Below the pieces are notes generated by a model that was not told the origin of the DNA, did not search any database, and saw nothing but the letters and a program-made list of their open reading frames with translations. Positions 11,521-18,233 of a stretch of DNA of 19,553 bases are shown piece after piece (position 1 is the stretch's first letter; each line of letters starts with the position of its first letter). The translations under genes were made by a program, and so were the position numbers. The stretch lies in contig DVOA01000113.1 of assembly GCA_018714005.1 (NCBI GenBank), positions 1 to 19,553 of the forward strand, read 5' to 3'. Source of the DNA: Spyradomonas excrementavium. Its GTDB lineage: Bacteria; Cyanobacteriota; Vampirovibrionia; Gastranaerophilales; Gastranaerophilaceae.

Positions 11521-14337
11521 TTATTTTTGCTTTTTGACTTCTTCTGTTTGCTCCGATTTGGCCGGTTTGTCGCTAACACGTTGCGTAATAGCTTTTTTGC
11601 CGGTTAATCGGGTCATAAATCTGAAGAATTTACCTTTTAATCCGGGGTCAGATAGATTTTTGTGCTCATTTTGCAGAATTTCATTTCTGCTCTGTGCAGC
11701 AACAGGCATGCCTATTGCTTTTCTGTTTGCATATTCGCCGACCGTTGTTGAAGCTGCGTTAACCAGCTGCGCTCCGAGCAGGCTTCCGTTATAAACGCTA
11801 CTGAATGTGCCGTTAAACAGCTGTATGAACAGGTTATTCCAGAAAGTTCTGGATGTTTCCTGAACTATTCTTTCTTTTGCTTTTAACGAGGCGAGAGATT
11901 TGTCCTCACCGTTTGATTTGAGCATAACCATGTTGTAATTGTCAGCAACAAGGAACCATGCTGTGCCGGCAAGCGACGCATATCTGGAAAGCAGTGAAAG
12001 GTCTGCATTTGACACACTTGACATTGTGGTCGTGTTAAATGCCTTGTTTATGCTTAAATCCATGTATTTTTTGAACTGTTCATCGTCAAGTTTCATTTTT
12101 GACTTGAGCTTTTTAACACCGTTAGAAACAGATTTAATTCCATCTGACCATGCCGGTTTTTTTACGCCGCTTTTAACCCATTTGGGGACATTTTGCGAGA
12201 AAGTATAAGGGAATATTACTAAATCCTTAATAAATATAAACGGCTGCGTAAAGAAATCTGTGAACTCTTTGTAATATTTTCTATTTTTTGAGCCCAAATC
12301 ATAGTTTTCAGCATTTTTAGCTTTTTCAAGAAGGTTTTCAAACTCTTTAGCTGCTGCTGAATCTTTCTTTTTGAGCTGTGAAAGCGCGTTTTCGAACATT
12401 TGTATTACGGCTTCGTTCTGGTTGATTTTAAATTTGTTGTTGAACGTATGCTGCAGAACCTCAAGTTTTTCAGCATTTTCTTTTTCATTGGAGTTTTTGG
12501 CAGCTTTTGCCATTTCTTTTAGTTTTTTAACCGCGTCTGTGTAATTTTTTGTTTCAAGAAGCTTAGTGTCTTGATTTGTGAGAATTTTCCTTATTTCATC
12601 AGCCTCAGACTTAAGGTTTTCCTTTTTCATTACGCTGAAAAATTCTTCAAGCTTTTTGACGGTTTCTTTTTCCATTATGCCATTGAAATGCTTTTCTGCG
12701 GCTTTAATTGTTTCAATATTTTTGAAGTCAGGCTTCAATTTTTTATTTGCAAGCGCATTAAAGTCAGCTGCAAGCTCATTAAGACCCGCGTCTTTAAGCT
12801 TTTGAGCAAATTTTTCAGCAATTTTGCCGACCGCTCCTGCCTGCTGATGCTCTATTGTAATTTCTTTGAATCGTTTGGCAAAGAGAGGGTCATATTTTTC
12901 AAGTTTTGCAACTATTTCATCAAATTCGGTTTTTGCAATCAGATGTTTTTCTTCGGTCAGTTTTTTGTATAAGTTTTTCCTCATTTTTGAGAGCACATCA
13001 AGGTATTCACCGACAGTTGCCTTATTAATTTTAATATTGCGGCTGTATTTAATTGCATAGCCGGCTGCAATCACTGAAACTGCCCATTTTGCAATGCCTT
13101 TCAATGAAATTAAAGGCTCTGAATCTTTTGATTGTTTGTTTTCTGTTTTGTCGTCGGGGCTGATTGGCTGCGGCAAGCTCTTTTGGGGCGTTTTAACCCT
13201 TTCATTGAAAGAAAGGTTCGCAACATTATCAAAAGCTTTAAACGCGCCTGCGCCTTTGAACGCAGGGTTTTGCGCCTGATTTGGATGTTCTGCTGCTTGA
13301 ACCGGTTCCTGTGCGGGTTTTTCATTAGCTTTTTCTGCCTGAGCCGCTTCAGGATGTTTTTTGAGGTATTTTTCACGTTCTTTTCTGTTGATTTCGATTG
13401 CTTCTTCTTTTGAAATAAGGTGAAGCTTTTTGCCGTTTGAAAGTCTTGAGTATGCTTCTGTGAACAGAACGGTTGCGATGGTTGTAATAACGTATATGCC
13501 CTTGCTTGCGTTGATATGCTTGGCGAGCGCACCAAAAGTAATCAACTGCAGGTAAGCATTTGAAAAAATACGTTTTACTTCCTGGTTAAAACGGGTTTTC
13601 TTTTCTTTTTCAGCTAATTTCGGGTCATCATCCATTAATCTTGAAAGATTGTATGCGTCATTGGCAAGAAAAACCGCAGGAATCATTCCGGTAACTATTC
13701 TGGTCAGTGCTCGTTCATGCACGGCATTGTAATTTCCGGTTTTTGAATTAAACATTTTCATTGCATTGTCAAAAAGCAATGAATTGCGGTCTTTTGCCGT
13801 GTCATATCTGTATTTGTCAGCGGATTGCAAATATCCGTCCAAAGAATTCAAAAGTTCGTCATTATTGAGCAATTGACGCTGCTTTTGGAACAACCCTTTG
13901 TGCTCCGGAGAGAGAATCTTGTGTTTTTGCAGGAATTTAATCGCTTTATCGTAAATTGTTAAAGGAATTCTTTTGAAAGGCTCCTGTAGGCTGTCACAAA
14001 TCAAAAGCAGAGGCCTTTTTTCGTTAATTACAATGTTTTCGCCTTTTTTTGTATAAGAGCGGCTCATTTGTTCATAAGATTCAATGTTATGAGCAAGCCT
14101 TGATGGCGCCCCGCCTATACTTTCGGAAAGGTCTTTTATCGCTTTTTGGTAGTTAAAGGGCTTTGTTTTTGAGTATAAAATATTGAAAACGCCTTTAAAG
14201 TTGATGGATTCTCTCTTTAAAGGCGTTACATGATTTTTAGAAAGCTTTTGTGAAGACAACATCCCGGATACATCCTCTTTTTTCCTAATGTATCCATTGT
14301 TATCAAGATGGGTAGTGTATTGACGGCTTATGTTCAT
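11521..14337 (-). CDS. Large membrane-associated protein with duplicated hydrophobic domain and central helical region
   Basis: 938 residues, no recognised family. The N-terminal 45 residues are polar and lead to an F-K-G motif (48-50); a second F-K-G is at 360-362 inside a Pro/Ala/Gln-rich linker (about 330-405). A hydrophobic module at about 190-302 recurs at about 762-876. Shared residues include K-x-F-N, L-[TS]-R-x9-FLxxDxYN, R-x2-QE-x2-R-x-F-x-N and E-x3-R-x3-G, at a nearly constant offset of 571-574 residues. A further hydrophobic stretch lies at about 414-430, and residues 435-680 are Lys/Glu/Leu-rich helix, likely coiled coil. The C-terminus is basic and polar. There is no N-terminal signal peptide. 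It is monocistronic, with a TTGAAA/TACAAT promoter close to the start. Function unknown; a structural or membrane-organising role is a guess. Confidence 0.85.
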   Translation of the reverse strand: MNISRQYTTHLDNNGYIRKKEDVSGMLSSQKLSKNHVTPLKRESINFKGVFNILYSKTKPFNYQKAIKDLSESIGGAPSRLAHNIESYEQMSRSYTKKGENIVINEKRPLLLICDSLQEPFKRIPLTIYDKAIKFLQKHKILSPEHKGLFQKQRQLLNNDELLNSLDGYLQSADKYRYDTAKDRNSLLFDNAMKMFNSKTGNYNAVHERALTRIVTGMIPAVFLANDAYNLSRLMDDDPKLAEKEKKTRFNQEVKRIFSNAYLQLITFGALAKHINASKGIYVITTIATVLFTEAYSRLSNGKKLHLISKEEAIEINRKEREKYLKKHPEAAQAEKANEKPAQEPVQAAEHPNQAQNPAFKGAGAFKAFDNVANLSFNERVKTPQKSLPQPISPDDKTENKQSKDSEPLISLKGIAKWAVSVIAAGYAIKYSRNIKINKATVGEYLDVLSKMRKNLYKKLTEEKHLIAKTEFDEIVAKLEKYDPLFAKRFKEITIEHQQAGAVGKIAEKFAQKLKDAGLNELAADFNALANKKLKPDFKNIETIKAAEKHFNGIMEKETVKKLEEFFSVMKKENLKSEADEIRKILTNQDTKLLETKNYTDAVKKLKEMAKAAKNSNEKENAEKLEVLQHTFNNKFKINQNEAVIQMFENALSQLKKKDSAAAKEFENLLEKAKNAENYDLGSKNRKYYKEFTDFFTQPFIFIKDLVIFPYTFSQNVPKWVKSGVKKPAWSDGIKSVSNGVKKLKSKMKLDDEQFKKYMDLSINKAFNTTTMSSVSNADLSLLSRYASLAGTAWFLVADNYNMVMLKSNGEDKSLASLKAKERIVQETSRTFWNNLFIQLFNGTFSSVYNGSLLGAQLVNAASTTVGEYANRKAIGMPVAAQSRNEILQNEHKNLSDPGLKGKFFRFMTRLTGKKAITQRVSDKPAKSEQTEEVKKQK

Positions 14338-14350
14338 AATCTCTTATTCT

Positions 14351-14378
14351 ATTGTATGCTTCACAAAGTGTTTTTCAA
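14351..14378 (-). promoter_or_regulatory. Promoter of the 938-residue gene
   Basis: On the minus strand TTGAAA, 16-bp spacer, TACAAT. The -10 ends only 13 bp before the ATG, so the 5' leader would be very short (about 7 nt) and would barely contain the AAGAG ribosome binding site. Confidence 0.5.
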
Positions 14379-14652
14379 GGTTTGCAAAATTATAATTTAC
14401 TTAAATTCACAAACTCTTATTTTATTCAAATCAGCTCAAAAAAATTTTTGCTACATGCCTTTGAGAAATGAAACATTTATTTACATAAAATTTTTCAATA
14501 AAATTGCGTGTTACAGGCGTAATATTATGATAAGATTTATTAAATTTCTGCGCCTGAAATAGCAACATTAATTTTTTTTACGATTTAAGTGTTATTAAAG
14601 AAATTTTTCCTCTTTTATTCTAGTATATTATATAAGCTAACGGAAGTTTGAT
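14379..14652. other. AT-rich intergenic region between divergent genes
   Basis: About 270 bp without a credible gene. It must hold the promoter of the kinase gene; TATATT/TATAAG boxes at 14624-14636 are candidates but have no good -35. A 6-bp inverted repeat CAGGCG/CGCCTG encloses an AT-rich stretch of about 33 bp (centred near 14535). The open frame across the left part looks random in composition. Confidence 0.5.
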
Positions 14653-15531
14653 ATGCAATTAGAAAATGATTTAAATTTACAGCAGCAAGACGTGAACTCA
14701 ACCTTTCCTGTTGTGATGAAAATAGTTGAAAGCCTCAAAAAAATCCTTGAGGAGGACAAAAAGCAGCGCCAGCCTCTTTTTATAAACGTAAAAGAGTCTG
14801 TGATTTTTAATCTCGCAAGAAGAGCGCTTAACGAGCCCGGAACAAGGTTTTTGATAGGCATTGCAGGCGAATCTGCTTCCGGTAAAACGACATTTGTCCA
14901 AAATGCAATACGTTCCTGCATTGCAGAGGAAAGAACCGATGTTTATACGATTGTTTGCTGCGATGATTATTACCATGACTGGTCAAAAGAGCTACGTGAA
15001 GCGGGAAGCTACGAAGCATTTTTCGCAAAAGGGTACAGTTTTGATACACCTGCAGCCGTCAACCTCCAGCTTATGAAAGAACACTTGATTTCCCTGAAAA
15101 ACGGCTCTGCCGTTAGAAGTCCGGATTACAATTTTGCGACATGCGAAAGCAAACCGCATGGAGTTTTGAAAAAACCGGCTAAAATCATCGTTAATGAGGG
15201 ACTTTATGTTCTTAATGAGGGTGTTAGGGATATTATGGACGTGAAAGTCTATGTTTTCACGCCATTTGATATTATAAAGGACAGATGGTACATTAGGGCC
15301 GAATCCAGAGGCAAAACCGGCAAAGCGGCCGACATGCAGTTTGAAAATGTCAATTTAACAGCGCAAACGTACATTCGTCCGGCTATGCAAACCGCTGATA
15401 TCGTTATGAACGGGGTTGTTTCAAGCGAATATATTCAGGAAATCACAGAAAAGATTTTCAGAACAATCGATAATATTGCTAAAAACCGGTATGATTGCGA
15501 GCAAATAAAGCTTCCCGGGGTTGGAGTTTAG
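14653..15531 (+). CDS. Uridine kinase-like / phosphoribulokinase-superfamily P-loop kinase
   Basis: 292 residues. The Walker A motif is GIAGESASGKTT (69-80), followed by the uridine-kinase-like CCDDYYHDW (102-110), F-D-T-P-A-A (130-135), SPDYNFATCES (156-166) and the strand IIVNEGLYVL (178-187). These features match the uridine kinase/phosphoribulokinase superfamily, which phosphorylates nucleosides or sugar phosphates with ATP. It is longer than bacterial Udk (about 210 residues) because of an N-terminal extension of about 65 residues and a C-terminal tail, so the substrate may not be uridine. The ATG follows CGGAAG at good spacing. A strong bidirectional terminator follows. Confidence 0.75.
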   Translation: MQLENDLNLQQQDVNSTFPVVMKIVESLKKILEEDKKQRQPLFINVKESVIFNLARRALNEPGTRFLIGIAGESASGKTTFVQNAIRSCIAEERTDVYTIVCCDDYYHDWSKELREAGSYEAFFAKGYSFDTPAAVNLQLMKEHLISLKNGSAVRSPDYNFATCESKPHGVLKKPAKIIVNEGLYVLNEGVRDIMDVKVYVFTPFDIIKDRWYIRAESRGKTGKAADMQFENVNLTAQTYIRPAMQTADIVMNGVVSSEYIQEITEKIFRTIDNIAKNRYDCEQIKLPGVGV

Positions 15532-15546
15532 CTTAAAGTATAAAAT

Positions 15547-15579
15547 AAAAAACCCGTTGATTAGTTCAACGGGTTTTTT
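15547..15579. terminator. Bidirectional terminator between the kinase gene and rpsU
   Basis: Stem AAAAAACCCGTTGA / TCAACGGGTTTTTT with a 5-nt loop. It serves the convergent kinase and rpsU transcripts. Confidence 0.9.
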
Positions 15580-15592
15580 GTTAAAATTTATC

Positions 15593-15766
15593 TTAAACTC
15601 TGCGTTTTCTAGCAGCTTCAGATTTTCTTTTTCTTTTGATGCTCGGTTTTTCGTAAACTTCGCGTCTTTTAACTTCGGAAAGAGTACCTGCTTTTTGAAC
15701 TTTCTTTTTGAATCTCTTCAAAGCGCTTTCGATACTTTCGTTTTCACCGACTTTAACTTCTGGCAT
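15593..15766 (-). CDS. rpsU: 30S ribosomal protein S21
   Basis: 57 residues, MPEVKVGENESIESALKRFK at the start and a very basic C-terminus (K-R-K-R-K-S-E-A-A-R-K-R-R-V). This is the S21 pattern: an acidic N-terminal strand, the ALKRFKK helix, and the R-R-E-x-Y-E-K-P-S block. S21 binds the small subunit near the 3' end of 16S rRNA and helps start translation. The ATG has AGGTGGTG upstream. The gene has its own promoter and ends at the shared terminator. Confidence 0.95.
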   Translation of the reverse strand: MPEVKVGENESIESALKRFKKKVQKAGTLSEVKRREVYEKPSIKRKRKSEAARKRRV

Positions 15767-15811
15767 TGATTTTTCACCACCTTTAAACGGAATTATGTAC
15801 TATGTGAAGCC

Positions 15812-15840
15812 ATATTAGCATGCACAGATTCCAAATTCAA
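15812..15840 (-). promoter_or_regulatory. Promoter of rpsU
   Basis: On the minus strand TTGAAT, 17-bp spacer, TAATAT, with TG one base before the -10 (extended). It predicts a start near 15805 and a leader of about 39 nt. This is the best-formed promoter in the window. Confidence 0.65.
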
Positions 15841-15842
15841 CC

Positions 15843-16343
15843 CTATGCGCCTTTTTTGCGGCAAAGGTTGTGAAAATTTCTTAAATCTTCGGTGCTTCTG
15901 AAAAATCTATGAGGAATATAAAAAATAAATGATTCGTCAAAGTCCAGAAAATAACCGCGTTTCAGAACCACAGTATTTTTGAGCCTTGCCATTTCAAAAC
16001 GCAGTTCTTTGCCTGTGTGCAGCTTTAATTCGTTTTCATTTACCTCAATATAGCTGTTAGGATTGTGGTTTTTCTTGTAATTTTCGTAAATCAGCTTTGG
16101 CTTGAAAAAATAAGACGCTCCGAAAAGCAAAAGCAGGAATATAACAAGCTTTGCGTCAACATAAGTGCTCAAAGCCGTATAAACATTATTTAAAAACAGG
16201 AATAAAAACAGCTGAATCGCCAGAATTCCGCCTCCGAGCGTTAAAATCAGCCTGTTTGCGAGATTTTGCTTTGAATTAAAGTAATATTTATTAAAATACA
16301 AATCCATGAAATCTTTAAAGTTATATTCACCTTGAAGTTTCAT
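15843..16343 (-). CDS. YcxB-like membrane protein
   Basis: 166 residues. Two adjacent hydrophobic segments, about 31-53 and 61-82, are followed by a cytoplasmic-type domain with strands and the block FDESFIFYIPHRFFRS near the C-terminus. That layout (two helices, then a strand-rich domain with an I-P-x-R-x-F motif) is characteristic of the YcxB-like family, small inner-membrane proteins of unknown role. The ATG at 16343 has GAAGAG upstream and a clear promoter. Its stop codon is only a few bases before the -35 of rpsU, so some transcripts may read through into rpsU. Confidence 0.7.
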   Translation of the reverse strand: MKLQGEYNFKDFMDLYFNKYYFNSKQNLANRLILTLGGGILAIQLFLFLFLNNVYTALSTYVDAKLVIFLLLLFGASYFFKPKLIYENYKKNHNPNSYIEVNENELKLHTGKELRFEMARLKNTVVLKRGYFLDFDESFIFYIPHRFFRSTEDLRNFHNLCRKKGA

Positions 16344-16377
16344 TTTTAGATTCTCTTCCCCGTTTATGACTTTTCAT

Positions 16378-16406
16378 ATAATAACAATTATCATAAATTT
16401 TAACAA
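16378..16406 (-). promoter_or_regulatory. Promoter of the YcxB-like gene
   Basis: On the minus strand TTGTTA, 17-bp spacer, TATTAT, about 35 bp before the ATG. Confidence 0.5.
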
Positions 16407-16427
16407 GAGTTTTTAAATCCCCCTATT

Positions 16428-16433
16428 TATAAT
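16428..16433 (+). promoter_or_regulatory. -10 element of the U32/YqeG operon
   Basis: A perfect TATAAT, 27 bp before the ATG at 16460. The -35 region is poor (TTAACA lies too far upstream at 22 bp), so the element is tentative. Confidence 0.35.
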
Positions 16434-16459
16434 AAAATTGTACAAGAATCGGAGAAGAC

Positions 16460-17692
16460 ATGAAAAAACCTGAACTTTTAATGCCTGCAGGCAACATTGA
16501 AAAACTGGATTATGCAATAAATTACGGCGCTGACGCGGTTTATCTGGGCATGGTCGATTTTAGCCTGCGCTCAATGCGAAAAGGCGAAATTATTACACAG
16601 GAAAATTTGAAAAAAGCGGTCGATTTGGCGCATTCTTACGGGAAAAAAGCTTATTTAACGCTAAATATTTACGCTTTTAATGAAGATATTAAGAATTTAT
16701 ACGAAAATCTTGAACTTATTGCAGGCGCTGCTCCGGATTCTGTGATTGTGAGCGATTTCGGGATTTTGAACATAATAAGGAAAGAACTCCCGCAAATAGA
16801 CCTGCATATAAGCACCCAGACCAATACTTTAAACTTCGAGGCAGTAAAATTCTGGCGTGATTTTGGCGCAAAACGTGTTATTCTTGCGCGAGAGCTTTCA
16901 ATTGCGCAAATCAAAGAGATAAGAGCCGCAGTTCCCGATATTGAGCTTGAATCCTTTGTTCATGGCTCGCAATGCGTGTCATTTTCCGGCCGTTGCCTGT
17001 TGAGCGACTATATGACGGAGGGTGAGCGTAAAGCTAATCATGGAGGGTGCGCCCAGCCCTGCCGCTGGAGTTACAAACTGCTTGAAGAAACCCGTCCGGG
17101 GCAGTATTTTGAGATTGAGCAGACAGAAAGAGGCACACACATTCTCAGCCCCAAAGATTTGGCGCTTATTGAGTACATTCCGCAGCTTATTGAGGCCGGT
17201 GTTGACTCTTTTAAGGTTGAGGGGCGCACAAAGAGCCTTTATTATGTTTCTGCGGTTGCAAAAGCTTACAGAATGGCAATTGACGCTTATTTTAACGGCG
17301 AAAAAGACTTTAGCCGCTTCAAACAAGAGCTTCTTAAGGTCGGAAATCGCGGTTATACAACAGGTTTTTATCTTAACAAGCCCGATGGCGACGCTTACAG
17401 CTATGATATTTCAAAAGGGCTTGCCGGAGCGGATTTTCTCTTTGAATTTCTCGACAAAAAAGACGATAATTTTAAAGTAAGGATTAAAAATAAGATTAAA
17501 AAGGACGATATTGTGGAAATCATCACGCCTGATGAGATGTTTGAGGCGCAGGTGCTTGAAATAAAAGACGGGGACGGTTTTGAGCAGGAAATCGGGAATA
17601 CAAATGACGAAATTTACCTGAACCTGAGCCGCAAGCCCGAAAATTATAAATACGCAATAGGAAGAACAGTGGGGATTAAGAACCAGAGATGA
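16460..17692 (+). CDS. U32 family protein (TrhP/YegQ-like), probable tRNA hydroxylation factor
   Basis: 410 residues, typical of the family. The N-terminus ELLMPAGNIEKLDYAINYGA and ADAVYLG are standard for U32. Four cysteines, C172, C179, C197 and C201, sit in the family core (FVHGSQCVSFSGRC, then H-G-G-C-A-Q-P-C-R) and match the ligands of the [4Fe-4S] cluster shown for other U32 proteins. The SFKVEGRTKS motif follows. Members of this length (TrhP, YegQ) act in prephenate-dependent hydroxylation of uridine 34 of tRNA; others hydroxylate rRNA or ubiquinone. The older name 'collagenase-like peptidase' is probably misleading. CGGAGAAG precedes the ATG. It overlaps the YqeG gene by ATGA. Confidence 0.9.
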   Translation: MKKPELLMPAGNIEKLDYAINYGADAVYLGMVDFSLRSMRKGEIITQENLKKAVDLAHSYGKKAYLTLNIYAFNEDIKNLYENLELIAGAAPDSVIVSDFGILNIIRKELPQIDLHISTQTNTLNFEAVKFWRDFGAKRVILARELSIAQIKEIRAAVPDIELESFVHGSQCVSFSGRCLLSDYMTEGERKANHGGCAQPCRWSYKLLEETRPGQYFEIEQTERGTHILSPKDLALIEYIPQLIEAGVDSFKVEGRTKSLYYVSAVAKAYRMAIDAYFNGEKDFSRFKQELLKVGNRGYTTGFYLNKPDGDAYSYDISKGLAGADFLFEFLDKKDDNFKVRIKNKIKKDDIVEIITPDEMFEAQVLEIKDGDGFEQEIGNTNDEIYLNLSRKPENYKYAIGRTVGIKNQR

Positions 17693-18165
17693 TTTTAAAA
17701 CCTGATTACGAAGCAAAAACGGTATTTGAGGTCGATTTTGACGAATTGAAAGCCTCCGGAGTTACTGCGCTGGTTTTTGACCTTGACAGTACGGTCATGA
17801 AGTCGAAATCCGGTGTTTTTTCAAAGGAAGCTATGGATTTATTTGAAAATTTGAAAAAAGATTTTTTGCTTTTGATTGCGAGCAACAATAAAAACAAAGA
17901 ATACATTGAAAACGCCCGGAAACAGGTTGATTTTACGGTTGTCGGCTATGCGAACAAGCCTAATCCGAAAATTATTCTTGATTTTCTCAAAAATCATGGC
18001 GTAAATCCTGAGAAATCAGCAATTGTGGGCGACAGGCCGCTTACTGACATTCTTGCGGGAAAACTCGCCGGAATGAAAACAGTGCTGGTTGATTCTATAA
18101 GCTGGTTTGAAGAACCGGGGTTGACGCGGTTTGTCAGACGGCTCGAAAGGCTTGTTATCCGATAA
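17689..18165 (+). CDS. YqeG-family HAD-IIIA phosphatase
   Basis: 158 residues. The HAD motifs are complete: FDLDSTV (nucleophile D31, acid D33), IASNNK (S65), N-K-P with K90, and IVGDRPLTDI (D115, D120). The N-terminal L-K-P-D-Y and VLVDSI near the C-terminus are typical of YqeG. It should hydrolyse a phosphate ester in the cytoplasm; the physiological substrate is not settled, with some relatives acting on phosphatidylglycerophosphate. The start overlaps the stop of the U32 gene by four bases, so the two are translated together. No terminator is visible after it. Confidence 0.9.
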   Translation: MILKPDYEAKTVFEVDFDELKASGVTALVFDLDSTVMKSKSGVFSKEAMDLFENLKKDFLLLIASNNKNKEYIENARKQVDFTVVGYANKPNPKIILDFLKNHGVNPEKSAIVGDRPLTDILAGKLAGMKTVLVDSISWFEEPGLTRFVRRLERLVIR

Positions 18166-18177
18166 TAATTTACACAT

Positions 18178-18205
18178 TTGCAATTAATGTTGGCTTTTGT
18201 ATAAT
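18178..18205 (+). promoter_or_regulatory. Promoter of the AlgJ-like gene
   Basis: TTGCAA, 16-bp spacer, TATAAT (18200-18205). It predicts a start near 18212, about 22 nt before the ATG. Confidence 0.5.
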
Positions 18206-18233
18206 TGTAAATTATATATTGAGAGATGGAACG

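Noticed and set aside
11300..11794. 164-codon plus-strand frame across the thioredoxin end and terminator
   Set aside because: It runs through a strong terminator and is antisense to the large gene; a shadow frame.
13110..13535. 141-codon minus-strand frame inside the 938-residue gene
   Set aside because: Alternative frame of a Lys/Gln/Ala-rich coding region; no start signals.
14513..14557. Inverted repeat CAGGCG/CGCCTG as a terminator or RNA gene
   Set aside because: Only 6 bp with a loop of about 33 nt and no T-run; probably chance.
14308..14562. 84-codon plus-strand frame in the intergenic region
   Set aside because: Aromatic-rich random-like composition, no ribosome binding site, and overlap with the start of the 938-residue gene.
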